NCBI GenBank assembly: GCA_022843705.1
Contig: JALHND010000015.1
Span: 1-39,154, forward strand
Source of the DNA: Burkholderiales bacterium
GTDB taxonomy: Bacteria > Pseudomonadota > Gammaproteobacteria > Burkholderiales > SG8-41
Direction: 5' to 3'
DNA: 39,154 nucleotides
The notes under the pieces are model-generated. The model was not told the DNA's origin, searched no databases, and saw nothing but the letters and a program-made list of their open reading frames with translations. How positions within the stretch are numbered: position 1 is the first letter of the stretch; each line of letters begins with the position of its first letter. Shown here one piece after another: positions 8,536-16,374 of this stretch. The position numbers were made by a program, and so were the translations under genes.

Positions 8536-9894
8536 ATGCTGCTGCAACAACTGGCCGATTACGCGATCCGCGAACAGACTTCAAAACTGCCGCCGCAGGT
8601 CATTCACCACGCCAAACGCGCGGTGATCGACTGGTATGCGGCACTGCTGCCGGGCAGCATCGTCAACCCGGCGAAGCTGATGGAAGAAGCCTTTGCCGAG
8701 GACCTCGACCGCGGCCGCGCGCGTCTTGCCACCGGCCGCCGCGCGACGCTGCGCGCCGCGGCGCTGATCAATGGTGCGGCTTCGCATTCGGTCGAATTCG
8801 ACGACATTTACCGCGACGCCGGTTACCACCCGGGCAGCCCGGTGATCTCCGCGGCACTGGCCGCCGCCCAGGCCAGCGGCGCCAGCGGCGACAAGTTCCT
8901 GCGCGGTGTGATCGTCGGTTATGAAATCTCGACCCGCATCGGCGAAGCCATCATGCCTTCGCATTACAAGTACTGGCACACCACCGGCACCGTCGGCTCC
9001 TTCGGCGCGGCGGCGGCGGCGGCCACGATCCTCGGCGCCAACAAGGAACAGTTCATGCACGCGCTGGCGACCGTGGGCAGCTTCGCCTCCGGCCTGCAGC
9101 AGGCCTTCCGATCGCAGGCAATGACCAAACCGTTGCACGGCGGCCATGCCGCGGATGCCGGCTGCTGGGCGGCAATGGCGGCGATGAAGGGCCTCACCGG
9201 CGCACTGGACATGATCGAGGGCGAGGTCGGTTTCGGCAACGCGATGAGTGTCAATCCGGACTGGAGCAAGGCGACCAAGGGCCTCGGCACGGATTACCAC
9301 ATCATCCAGATGACCTTCAAAAACCATGGCTGCTGCGGCCACACCTTCCCGTCGATCGACGGCGCGCTGCACCTGCAGAAGCAGCACGGCTTCACGCACA
9401 AGGATGTGAAGCACATCCGCCTGCACACCTACAAGGCCGGCCTCAACATCATCGACAACAACAATCCCGAAGGCGAATACCAGGCCAAGTTCAGCATCCA
9501 GTACACCGTCGCCCACGCGCTGGTGCGCGGCAGCGTGCGCCTGAACGCCTTTGATCCCGACCACCTGAACGATCCGGATGTGCGCGCGCTGCTGAAAAAA
9601 ATCGAGCCGATCGCCGATCCCGAAATCTCCGCGGGTTACCCGAACCGCCGCGAGTCACGCGTCGAAATCGAATTGAATGACGGCCGCAAGCTGGAACACT
9701 TCCAGCCCTACCGCAAGGGTGACCCCGAGCTGCCGCTGACCGACGAGGAACTGAACGACAAGTTCACCGAACTCGCGGAACCGGTGCTGGGCAAGGCCGC
9801 CGCCGCATCGCTGCTGAAACAGCTGTGGGATACCGAAAAACTGGCCAACGTCGATTACGACACCGGCGCCGGCGCAAAACGCGCAGCGGGCTGA
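8536..9894 (+). CDS. MmgE/PrpD family protein (2)
   Basis: Second member of the PrpD/cis-aconitate decarboxylase family, 452 residues, with a GGAGGAGA ribosome site before its ATG. It keeps the classical features: SHSVEFDD followed by YHPG, then HTTGTVGSFGAAAAAA, and the Lys/His stretch TKPLHGGHAADAG. It also has CCGHTFPSIDGALHL in the lid region. This is closer to canonical than the paralogue at 2605-4011, where the Lys region is altered. Both genes occur in the same cassette, so they may act on different intermediates or isomers. It is the last gene of the plus-strand run and converges on the Bug gene at 10001. Confidence 0.9.
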   Translation: MLLQQLADYAIREQTSKLPPQVIHHAKRAVIDWYAALLPGSIVNPAKLMEEAFAEDLDRGRARLATGRRATLRAAALINGAASHSVEFDDIYRDAGYHPGSPVISAALAAAQASGASGDKFLRGVIVGYEISTRIGEAIMPSHYKYWHTTGTVGSFGAAAAAATILGANKEQFMHALATVGSFASGLQQAFRSQAMTKPLHGGHAADAGCWAAMAAMKGLTGALDMIEGEVGFGNAMSVNPDWSKATKGLGTDYHIIQMTFKNHGCCGHTFPSIDGALHLQKQHGFTHKDVKHIRLHTYKAGLNIIDNNNPEGEYQAKFSIQYTVAHALVRGSVRLNAFDPDHLNDPDVRALLKKIEPIADPEISAGYPNRRESRVEIELNDGRKLEHFQPYRKGDPELPLTDEELNDKFTELAEPVLGKAAAASLLKQLWDTEKLANVDYDTGAGAKRAAG

Positions 9895-9905
9895 TCACAC
9901 GGTCT

Positions 9906-9987
9906 CGTCATGCCGGCGCAGGCCGGCATCCAGGCCATCCCTGATCTGCTTGATATCGACCGGACCCCGGTTTACGCCGGGGTGACG
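9906..9987. repeat. Intergenic inverted repeat between convergent genes
   Basis: Begins CGTCATGCCGGCGCAGG and ends CCCCGGTTTACGCCGGGGTGACG, with GCCGGCATCCAG inside. It is a relative of the element at 82-166. Positioned between two converging stops, it could end transcripts from both sides, although no T-tract is present. Confidence 0.65.
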
Positions 9988-10000
9988 TTTTGCTGCGGAA

Positions 10001-10975
10001 TCAATCGGGCCTCGCGCCCGAGGCCTTGATCACCTTGCCCCACTTCGCCACTTCGGCAGCAAGGTACTTCTGTGCCTCGTCGCTGCCGGTATGCGCGGTC
10101 TCCAGCCCCTGGGCCGAGAACTGCTCCTTCACCGCCGGCATGGCGGCGATGGTTTTCAGCTCGCCGTTGAGCCGCGCCACCACCGCCTTCGGCACACCGG
10201 CCGGCAGCACCAGCGCATACCAGGTGGTGAAGTCGTAACCGGCAACGCCGGACTCGATCATCGTCGGTACTTCGGGAAAAAATGCCGAGCGCTTCACCGT
10301 GGTCGCCGCCAGCGGCCGCAGCTTGCCTGACTTCAGCTGCGGCAGCGCCGAGGCCATGGTCGAGATGATGAATTCGGTGCGCCCGCCCATCAGGTCGACC
10401 AGCGCCGGACCGAGGCCCTTGTACGGCACATGGGTCATTTTCGTCCCGGTCGACAACTGCAGCAGTTCGGTGGCGAGATGCGAGGCGGTGCCGACACCGC
10501 CGGAGCCGTAATTGACGCCGCCGGGTTTCGCGCGTGCCAGGTCGAGCAGTTCCTTCACGTTCTTTGCCTTGACGCCGGGATGGACGACGAGGATGTTGGG
10601 CTGGCGGCCGATGATCGATACCGGCGCCAGCTGGCGCAGCGTGTCGTAGGGCAGCTTCGGGATCAGCGTCGCGTTGACCGCGAGGCTGATGTTGTTGACC
10701 AGCATGGTATGGCCGTCGGCAGGCGCCTTGGCCGTCATGTCGGTACCGATGGTGCCGCCAGCACCGCCGCGGTTGTCGACCACCACCGTCTGCTTCAGCC
10801 CTTCGGCGAGTTTCTGGGCGACGATGCGGCCGACGATGTCGTTGCCGCCGCCCGGCGGGAAAGGCACGATGAAGCGGATCGGGCGATCGGGATACCCCTG
10901 CGCAAAAACGGAAACCGACGGAGCGGTTAGCGCGAGGCCGCAGGCGGCAAGGATGAAGTTTCGGATGCAGGTCAT
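10001..10975 (-). CDS. Bug/TctC-family substrate-binding protein (2)
   Basis: Periplasmic carboxylate-binding protein, 324 residues from the ATG at 10975, which follows a GGGGAGAAA ribosome site. The signal peptide ends near VSVFAQG. Family signatures are DRPIRFIVPFPPGGGNDIV, VVDNRGGAGGTIG (a slight variant of DNRPGGGG), ADGHTMLV and HVPYKGLGPALVDLMGG. It lies 23 bases downstream of the RpiR-type regulator on the same strand, so the two are almost certainly one transcript, and uptake of its ligand is probably what the regulator controls. No permease genes are adjacent. Confidence 0.92.
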   Translation of the reverse strand: MTCIRNFILAACGLALTAPSVSVFAQGYPDRPIRFIVPFPPGGGNDIVGRIVAQKLAEGLKQTVVVDNRGGAGGTIGTDMTAKAPADGHTMLVNNISLAVNATLIPKLPYDTLRQLAPVSIIGRQPNILVVHPGVKAKNVKELLDLARAKPGGVNYGSGGVGTASHLATELLQLSTGTKMTHVPYKGLGPALVDLMGGRTEFIISTMASALPQLKSGKLRPLAATTVKRSAFFPEVPTMIESGVAGYDFTTWYALVLPAGVPKAVVARLNGELKTIAAMPAVKEQFSAQGLETAHTGSDEAQKYLAAEVAKWGKVIKASGARPD

Positions 10976-10998
10976 GGTTTCTCCCCGGACTGTGGTGA

Positions 10999-11862
10999 TC
11001 AGGATGTTTCTCCAAGCCTGCGGCGCACGCGGTCCAGCTTTTCCAGACTGGACAGGGTGCGCCGCGGATCGAGCCGCGACAACTGCAGCACCAGCGCATT
11101 GCACAACGTCATCGGCACCGCCAGTGAACGCGGCTCCCCGGCAGGGCCGCGGCCTGCGGACAGAACGATCTGCGGCGCGGGCTTGAGCGGTGGCGCGGGT
11201 ATGTCGGTGATCAGCACGCAGACGGCACCGGCGGCCCGGGCCTCGGCGATGATCTTCGGCATCAGTGGCGGCACTGTGTTCAGCGCAAACAGGACCAGCA
11301 CGTCATGCCGGCGCAGTTGCGCGAGGTCGGCCGCCATGTCGCGGGCCACCGGCGACAGGATGCGGGTGCGGCAACCGGCGCGCCCCAGCCGGGAATCGAG
11401 CAGGCGGACGAGCGCGGCGGCATGGCCGACGGCATACAGGCAGACCTGGCCGGCACGCCCGACCGCGCGCGCAGCAGCGCGCAGATCGGCGTCGCTGACC
11501 TGCTCGGGCAGGCGCGCGAGGTTGGCGATTTCGTTTTCGACGAAGGTTTTCAGCACCGAGCGGCCAGCGAGTTTGCGCATGCGCTCGCGCATCCGGCTTG
11601 CGGCATCCGAAACGCCGAACAGTTCCTGGCGCAGCAGCCCGCGCAGTTCGGGATATCCCGCGCAGCCCAGCTTGCGCGCAAAACGCACCGCGGTCGCGGC
11701 ATTGACGCCGGCGCGCTGCGCGACTTCACCCGCGGACAGGAAGGCGGTTTCGCGGGGCGCGGCGAGCAGCACCTCCGCCAGCCGTCGGTCTGCCGCCGTC
11801 AGCTTCCGGTCGAAGCGGGTCAGGAGTTCCAGCAGTGACATGGTTGTTGCGCGTTCTGCCAC
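10999..11862 (-). CDS. MurR/RpiR family transcriptional regulator
   Basis: DNA-binding regulator with an N-terminal RpiR-type helix-turn-helix (about 1-80; SAGEVAQRAGVNAATAVRFARKLG is the recognition region) and a C-terminal SIS domain (about 125-260) that normally senses a phosphosugar or related ligand. Length is 287 residues from a GTG at 11862; an ATG at 11841 (280 residues) is also possible, and neither has a strong Shine-Dalgarno. It is followed by a Bug gene and is divergent from the mgtC-like gene. Two matched palindromes at 11904-11950 lie in its upstream region, one on its own -35 box, so autoregulation is likely. RpiR members next to Bug genes may sense organic acids rather than sugars; that is inference. 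Confidence 0.9.
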   Translation of the reverse strand: MAERATTMSLLELLTRFDRKLTAADRRLAEVLLAAPRETAFLSAGEVAQRAGVNAATAVRFARKLGCAGYPELRGLLRQELFGVSDAASRMRERMRKLAGRSVLKTFVENEIANLARLPEQVSDADLRAAARAVGRAGQVCLYAVGHAAALVRLLDSRLGRAGCRTRILSPVARDMAADLAQLRRHDVLVLFALNTVPPLMPKIIAEARAAGAVCVLITDIPAPPLKPAPQIVLSAGRGPAGEPRSLAVPMTLCNALVLQLSRLDPRRTLSSLEKLDRVRRRLGETS

Positions 11863-11879
11863 GGGTTAAGGTGCGGATG

Positions 11880-11908
11880 ATTACAGCACGGACATCGATG
11901 TGCTGCAA
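11880..11908 (-). promoter_or_regulatory. Promoter of the rpiR-like gene
   Basis: On the minus strand, TTGCAG (11908-11903), a 17-base spacer, then TGTAAT (11885-11880), close to sigma-70 consensus. The -35 lies within the first palindrome, so a protein bound there would block RNA polymerase. Confidence 0.6.
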
Positions 11909-11950
11909 TGTTCATTGCAACAAGTCTGAAGTTATGCAATATTTGTTGCA
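11904..11950. promoter_or_regulatory. Twin palindromic operators, probably for the RpiR-type regulator
   Basis: Two 16-base dyads of the form TGCAAY-N4-RTTGCA. Site 1 is TGCAATGTTCATTGCA (11904-11919, perfect arms) and site 2 is TGCAATATTTGTTGCA (11935-11950, one mismatch). Their centres are 31 bases apart, three helical turns, so two dimers could bind on the same DNA face. Site 1 covers the -35 of the regulator promoter and site 2 faces the mgtC-like gene. A further half-site pair GTTGC/GCAAC extends to 11963. Confidence 0.7.
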
Positions 11951-11992
11951 GAATTATGGCAACAGCGGCCTAACCCACGGGAACAACTGACC

Positions 11993-12685
11993 ATGAGCGG
12001 CGACTTCATCGAAATCTGCATACGTCTGACCGGCGCGCTGGGCGTAGGCGCGCTGATCGGCCTCGAGCGCAGCTACCGCGGCCGCCCCGCCGGTTTCCGC
12101 ACCCATGCGCTGGTCTGCGTCGCCTCCAGCCTGCTGATGCTGGTCACGGTCTATGAAAGCCAGTGGTTCCAGCCCGACGGCAATTCGCGGGTGGTGGTCG
12201 ACCCGACACGCATGGCGCAGGGCATCATGACCGGCATCGGCTTCCTCGGCGCCGGTGTGATCATGAAGGAGGGCACCTCGGTGCGCGGGCTGACCACCGC
12301 CGCATCGATCTGGATCACCTCGGCCATCGGCATCCTGGTCGGCATCGGTTTCTACCTGCCGGCGGCGCTGGCCACGGTGCTGACCCTGGGTACGCTGTCC
12401 GGCTTCCGCTGGATCGAGGGCAGGATGCGCACCGAGCAGTACGCGATTTTCAGCGTGCGGGTGCAGCGCAGCCACGAACTCGGCGAGGATGAGCTGCGCA
12501 GGCTGGTTGCCCGGCACCATTTCAGCGTCGCCCACGTGACCTACCGCCTGCGCGACGAGGGCGAGAGCTTCGAGTACCGCATGGTGCTGCGCACCCTGGA
12601 CACCCGCAACCTGCGCGCGCTGGCCGCCACGCTGTCGGAGATGGAAGCGGTCAAGGGTTTCCAGATCACACCCACCAGCGATTGA
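11993..12685 (+). CDS. MgtC/SapB family membrane protein
   Basis: Inner-membrane protein of the MgtC/SapB family, linked to Mg2+ limitation and membrane-potential homeostasis. The N-terminal part (about 1-145) has four or five hydrophobic helices with the family motifs GVGALIGLERSYRGRPAGFRT, GIMTGIGFLGAGVIMKEG and VRGLTTAASIWITSAIG. A soluble C-terminal domain (about 150-230) resembles a small ACT-like domain. Length is 230 residues. It is transcribed divergently from the RpiR-type gene across twin palindromes. A CorA magnesium transporter occurs 6 kb downstream, but nothing shows they are co-regulated. Confidence 0.92.
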   Translation: MSGDFIEICIRLTGALGVGALIGLERSYRGRPAGFRTHALVCVASSLLMLVTVYESQWFQPDGNSRVVVDPTRMAQGIMTGIGFLGAGVIMKEGTSVRGLTTAASIWITSAIGILVGIGFYLPAALATVLTLGTLSGFRWIEGRMRTEQYAIFSVRVQRSHELGEDELRRLVARHHFSVAHVTYRLRDEGESFEYRMVLRTLDTRNLRALAATLSEMEAVKGFQITPTSD

Positions 12686-12690
12686 GCGCG

Positions 12691-13776
12691 ATGGTCGCCG
12701 CACCCGCACTGGTGCCCGTGTCGGGCTGCGGCAGCAAGGGGCCAGCCTGTTTTGTCGTCGAAGCCGGCAACTGGCGGCTGATGCTCGACCTCGGTTACGG
12801 ACCGCAGCCCGGCCTGTGGCCCGACGTCAGCCGGGTCGGCCGCATCGACGCCCTGCTGCTGTCGCACGGCCACGCCGACCACGCCGGCGGCCTGAAGCTG
12901 CTGCCGGAGATCGGCAATCCGCCGGTGTACGCCACGGACATCGTCGCCCGCAGCCTGCCCTCCCGCATAGCCGTGCGTCCGCTGCCGCTCAACGGCAGCA
13001 CCGAGGTGCTGGGCATACGCGTCACCACCGGGCGCTCGGGCCATGCGCCGGGTGGCATCTGGCTGCATCTCGCGCTGGGCGACGGCCTGCTCTACATGGG
13101 CGACAACTCGAACGAATCCCTGCTCTACGCCTGCGACACGCCGCCCGCGGCCGGCACGGTGATCATCGACGCGTCCTATGGCGATTACGATGTGCCACTC
13201 GCGGAATGCCGGATGTCATTGCGGCCGTTTTTCGACGGCCCCGGCGTGTTGCTGCCGGTGCCTGAAAACGGGCGCGGCCCGGAAATCGCGCTGCATCTGC
13301 TGCGCAGCGCCTTTCCGCTGCCGCGCATCGATGAGCGCATCCGCGCGGCACTGCGGCGGCTGGCCACGACCGATGCCGCCTGCCTCTGCCCCGGAGTGGC
13401 GGCGGAACTCGCGCGTATCGCCGAGGGCGCGCCCGGAGCCGGCGAACCCCGGGGCATCACGCTGGCCAGCCGCGCCGACGGCACGGCCGGCGAGGCCGCA
13501 GGATTGCTCGCGCAATGGGCAGGGCGTGACTCGCCGGCGATCGTGTTCACCGGTTACCTGCCCCCGGGCACACCGGCCGACGAGCTGACGCGCAGCGGCC
13601 GCGCAAAGTACCTGCGCTGGAACGTGCATCCGCGGCTGTCGGACAATGTCAGCCTTGTGCGCTCCACCGGCGCGCGCACCGTGCTGCCCGCCTTCGGTGA
13701 CGCGAAACACCGCAAGACCTGGCAGCGCGCGTTTGCGCCGGCGCAGGTGCTGACCGCCGGAAGCATCGCGCTTTGA
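12691..13776 (+). CDS. MBL-fold metallo-hydrolase
   Basis: Metallo-beta-lactamase fold hydrolase, 361 residues from the ATG at 12691. The metal motif HGHADH (H59, H61, D63, H64) is intact, with a following His in SGHAPGG and the Asp in YMGDNSN. The C-terminal half contains VFTGYLPPGT and ends with an HPRLSDNVSLV and LPAFGD stretch, a layout reminiscent of beta-CASP-type nucleases, but I cannot assign a substrate. It starts 5 bases after the mgtC-like stop; an in-frame TTG at 12682 overlapping that stop is an alternative start. The stop overlaps the phosphatase start (TTGA). Confidence 0.85.
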   Translation: MVAAPALVPVSGCGSKGPACFVVEAGNWRLMLDLGYGPQPGLWPDVSRVGRIDALLLSHGHADHAGGLKLLPEIGNPPVYATDIVARSLPSRIAVRPLPLNGSTEVLGIRVTTGRSGHAPGGIWLHLALGDGLLYMGDNSNESLLYACDTPPAAGTVIIDASYGDYDVPLAECRMSLRPFFDGPGVLLPVPENGRGPEIALHLLRSAFPLPRIDERIRAALRRLATTDAACLCPGVAAELARIAEGAPGAGEPRGITLASRADGTAGEAAGLLAQWAGRDSPAIVFTGYLPPGTPADELTRSGRAKYLRWNVHPRLSDNVSLVRSTGARTVLPAFGDAKHRKTWQRAFAPAQVLTAGSIAL

Positions 13777-14318
13777 CTGCAGTACCGCCGTTCACCGGCC
13801 CCTTCTGTTTCCTGCGCCACGGCGAAACCGGACACAACCGGCTGGGGTTGGTCGCCGGCGCCAGCGACGTGCCGCTGAACGCCGCCGGCCTCGCCCAGGC
13901 ACGGGCGGCGGCGGCAAGACTCGCCGGCAGTGCGATCGATGTGATCTGTTGCAGCCCGCTGCAACGGGCCCGCGACACGGCAGCCTGCGTCGCCGATGTG
14001 CTGGGCATCACGCCGGTCATCATCGACGAACTCGCCGAGCGCAACTGGGGCGTGCTGGAAGGCCAGCCGCGTGAATTGCGGGTGCGCGGCGCCACGCCGC
14101 CCGGCGGTGAAAGCCCGGAGGCCTTCCGCGAGCGCACGCGCAGGGGCCTGCAGCAGCTGCGCTCCGGCCGCCTGCCGCTGATCGTCGCGCACTCGGGCAC
14201 CTTCCGCGTCATCGGCGAATGGCTGGGCCTGCCACCGCAGGATGCAGCCGTGGAGAACGGCCTGCCGCTGCTGTTCACTCGCACAAACGACGGCCGCTGG
14301 CAGATCGCAGCCCTGTAA
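13773..14318 (+). CDS. Histidine phosphatase family protein
   Basis: Phosphoglycerate-mutase-like phosphatase, 181 residues. The phosphohistidine motif is RHGET (R15-H16-G17-E18), the second-half catalytic His is in IVAHSGTFR, and the acidic residue is in ELAERNWGVLEG. No ATG or GTG lies before the conserved RHGE. The only sensible start is TTG at 13773, which overlaps the stop of the MBL gene as TTGA, so translation is probably coupled. Family members dephosphorylate sugar phosphates, alpha-ribazole phosphate or nucleotides; there are no cobalamin genes here to support CobC. Confidence 0.87.
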   Translation: MTAVPPFTGPFCFLRHGETGHNRLGLVAGASDVPLNAAGLAQARAAAARLAGSAIDVICCSPLQRARDTAACVADVLGITPVIIDELAERNWGVLEGQPRELRVRGATPPGGESPEAFRERTRRGLQQLRSGRLPLIVAHSGTFRVIGEWLGLPPQDAAVENGLPLLFTRTNDGRWQIAAL

Positions 14319-14333
14319 GGGCCCGCGGCGCGG

Positions 14334-14361
14334 GGAACCGCGATAAAATGGATGCGGTTCC
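14334..14361 (+). promoter_or_regulatory. Dyad GGAACCGC-N12-GCGGTTCC centred on a -10 box
   Basis: Perfect 8-base arms at 14334-14341 and 14354-14361, with centres 20 bases apart (two helical turns). The 12-base spacer carries TAAAAT (14344-14349), a likely -10 element. No clear -35 is visible. The dyad lies about 80 bases before the Bug ATG at 14442 and after the phosphatase stop. It is well placed as the operator of the Bug-lyase-hydratase operon. Confidence 0.6.
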
Positions 14362-14441
14362 GCAGTCCCGGCTCCGGTCCGTGCAGAACAACAGGCGCAG
14401 CAGCGGCATCCGCCAGCGCCGCCATCCAGAGGATCCCGCAA

Positions 14442-15407
14442 ATGCAAATCAAACCCGTGACCCTGCTTGCACTGGCTGCACTGGCATGGCCTGCATTCGC
14501 CGCGGAGAATTTTCCGTCGCGGCCGATCCGCATGGTCGTGCCCTATGCGCCGGGCGGCAACGTCGACATTTCCGCGCGCATCATCGCCCAGCCGCTGAGC
14601 GAGGCATTGGGACAGACGGTGGTGGTGGACAACCGCCCCGGCGGCGGCGGCAATCTCGGCGCCTCGCTGGTGGCGAAATCAACGCCGGACGGCCATACGC
14701 TGCTGGTCGGTTCGAGCGGGCCGCTGTCGGTGAATCCCGTGATCTTCAAGAACCTGCCCTATGATTCGCTGAAGGATTTCGCGCCGCTGTCGACCGTGCA
14801 GGCGGTGCCGCTGGTGCTGCTCGCGGGGCCGAAATCCGCGATCGGATCGGTGGCCGACCTGGTCAATGCGGCGAAGTCGCGGCCGGGCAAGCTGACCATG
14901 GCTTCGGCGGGCGCGGGCACCACCAACCATTTCGCGATCGAACTGTTCGCCAGCATGGCCGGCGTGAGGGTGCTGCATGTGCCGTACAAGGGCAGCGGTC
15001 CCGCCCTGTCGGAATTGCTCGGCGGCCAGGTCGAGACCATGGTCGACCAGCTCGCGGCCTCGATCGGTTACGTCAAGGATGGCCGGCTGAAGGTACTCGC
15101 GGTGACCACGCGGCAACGCGCCGCGGCGCTGCCCCAGGTGCCGACGCTTGAGGAACTCGGCTACAAGGGTTACCAGGCGGCGACGCTGCTCGGCCTGCTG
15201 GCCCCGGCCGGCACCCCGAAACCGGTGGTCGCGAAACTCAACACTGCGGTGCGCAAGGTGATGGGCAACCCCGCGGTCGCCGAACGTTTCCGCGGACTCG
15301 GCGCCAATCCCGGCGCCAGCTCGCCCGAGGAATTCAGCGCCCGCATCCGCGAGGAACTGCTGCAATGGCAGGCGCTGGTGAAAAAACTCAACCTGAAATT
15401 CGAATAA
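14442..15407 (+). CDS. Bug/TctC-family substrate-binding protein (3)
   Basis: Periplasmic carboxylate-binding protein, 321 residues from the ATG at 14442, with AGAGGA 8 bases before it. The signal peptide ends at PAFAAEN. Signatures are SRPIRMVVPYAPGGNVDIS, VVDNRPGGGGNLGAS, PDGHTLLVG and HVPYKGSGPALSELLGG. It is the first gene of a tight run with a C-C lyase and a LeuCD-like hydro-lyase (29-base gap to the lyase), so its ligand is probably a hydroxy- or unsaturated dicarboxylate used by those enzymes. Confidence 0.93.
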   Translation: MQIKPVTLLALAALAWPAFAAENFPSRPIRMVVPYAPGGNVDISARIIAQPLSEALGQTVVVDNRPGGGGNLGASLVAKSTPDGHTLLVGSSGPLSVNPVIFKNLPYDSLKDFAPLSTVQAVPLVLLAGPKSAIGSVADLVNAAKSRPGKLTMASAGAGTTNHFAIELFASMAGVRVLHVPYKGSGPALSELLGGQVETMVDQLAASIGYVKDGRLKVLAVTTRQRAAALPQVPTLEELGYKGYQAATLLGLLAPAGTPKPVVAKLNTAVRKVMGNPAVAERFRGLGANPGASSPEEFSARIREELLQWQALVKKLNLKFE

Positions 15408-15436
15408 GCCCGCGAAACAACGACGGAAAAATACTG

Positions 15437-16342
15437 ATGAGCAAAAACATCGAACGTTCAACCACCCGCATGCGCGCGCTGCTGGCTCGCCCCGGCTGCC
15501 TCGTGACACCCGGTGTCGCCGATGCCTTTGCCGCACGAATGGTGAAAATGGAGGGTTTCGAAGCGGTCTACATGACCGGCTTCGGCACCACGCTGAGCCG
15601 GCTGGGCATGCCCGACGTCGGCCTGCTGACCGCCAATGAAATGATCGACAATGCCAGCCGCATCGTCGATGCCTCGGGACTGCCGGTGATCGCCGATGCC
15701 GACACCGGTTACGGCAATGCCATCAATACGCGGCGCACCATCCGCGATTACGAAAAGGCCGGCGTCGCGGGCATACACCTGGAAGACCAGGCCTGGCCCA
15801 AGCGCTGCGGCCATCTCGCCGGCAAACGCGTGATCCCGACCGCGGAGATGGTCGGCAAGATCAAGGCCGCCTGCGATGCGCGTCGCGATGATGACTTTGT
15901 AATCATCACCCGCACCGATGCGATTGCCGTCGAGGGCATGGACGCGGCACTGGAGCGCGGCGAACGTTACCGCGAAGCCGGTGCCGACGTGCTGTTCATC
16001 GAAGCGCCGGTGGGACGCGAGCAGGTCGAGATCGTCTCGAAACGTTTCCAGGGCGTGCCACTGCTCTACAACATGGCCTCCAGCGGCAAGACGCCGGATC
16101 TGCCTGCCGATGAACTGGGCAAACTCGGTTTCAAGATTGCGATTTATCCGAACTGGGTGATGCTGGCGGCGATCCCGGCGATGCAGAACCTGCTGCGCGA
16201 ACTGAAGAAGACCGGCTCGATTGCCCACATGCGCGACAAGGTGGCGGACTTCAAGCTGTTCACCGACATCGCGGGCCTGCCCGAAATCCAGGAGCTGGAA
16301 AAACGCTACGGCCTGCCGGAAGATCAGCGCGCCGCACTGTGA
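15437..16342 (+). CDS. Isocitrate lyase/PEP mutase family C-C lyase (2,3-dimethylmalate- or methylisocitrate-lyase-like)
   Basis: Mg2+-dependent TIM-barrel enzyme, 301 residues. The metal and substrate loop is DADTGYGN (87-94), EDQ is at 116-118, and the active-site loop is PKRCGH (K122-H126). It carries the catalytic Cys124 of true lyases (KKCGH in PrpB and isocitrate lyase). PEP mutases and oxaloacetate decarboxylases lack that Cys. It should therefore cleave a 2-hydroxy-dicarboxylate or tricarboxylate to pyruvate, glyoxylate or a similar oxoacid plus an acid. No prpC or prpD partner is beside it. The following LeuC/LeuD-like pair suggests a dimethylmalate-type route. Start ATG 15437 is chosen from family alignment. 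Confidence 0.88.
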   Translation: MSKNIERSTTRMRALLARPGCLVTPGVADAFAARMVKMEGFEAVYMTGFGTTLSRLGMPDVGLLTANEMIDNASRIVDASGLPVIADADTGYGNAINTRRTIRDYEKAGVAGIHLEDQAWPKRCGHLAGKRVIPTAEMVGKIKAACDARRDDDFVIITRTDAIAVEGMDAALERGERYREAGADVLFIEAPVGREQVEIVSKRFQGVPLLYNMASSGKTPDLPADELGKLGFKIAIYPNWVMLAAIPAMQNLLRELKKTGSIAHMRDKVADFKLFTDIAGLPEIQELEKRYGLPEDQRAAL

Positions 16343-16346
16343 TTTT

Positions 16347-16366
16347 ATAAGTATTTGATTTTATTG
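16347..16366 (+). repeat. AT-rich 20-nt repeat, copy 1
   Basis: ATAAGTATTTGATTTTATTG, in the 32-base gap between the lyase stop and the LeuC-like start. An identical 20-mer occurs in opposite orientation at 28263-28282. It stands out against the GC-rich surroundings. The only ribosome-site-like bases before the next ATG are GGAT just after it. Confidence 0.75.
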
Positions 16367-16374
16367 GATATTTT

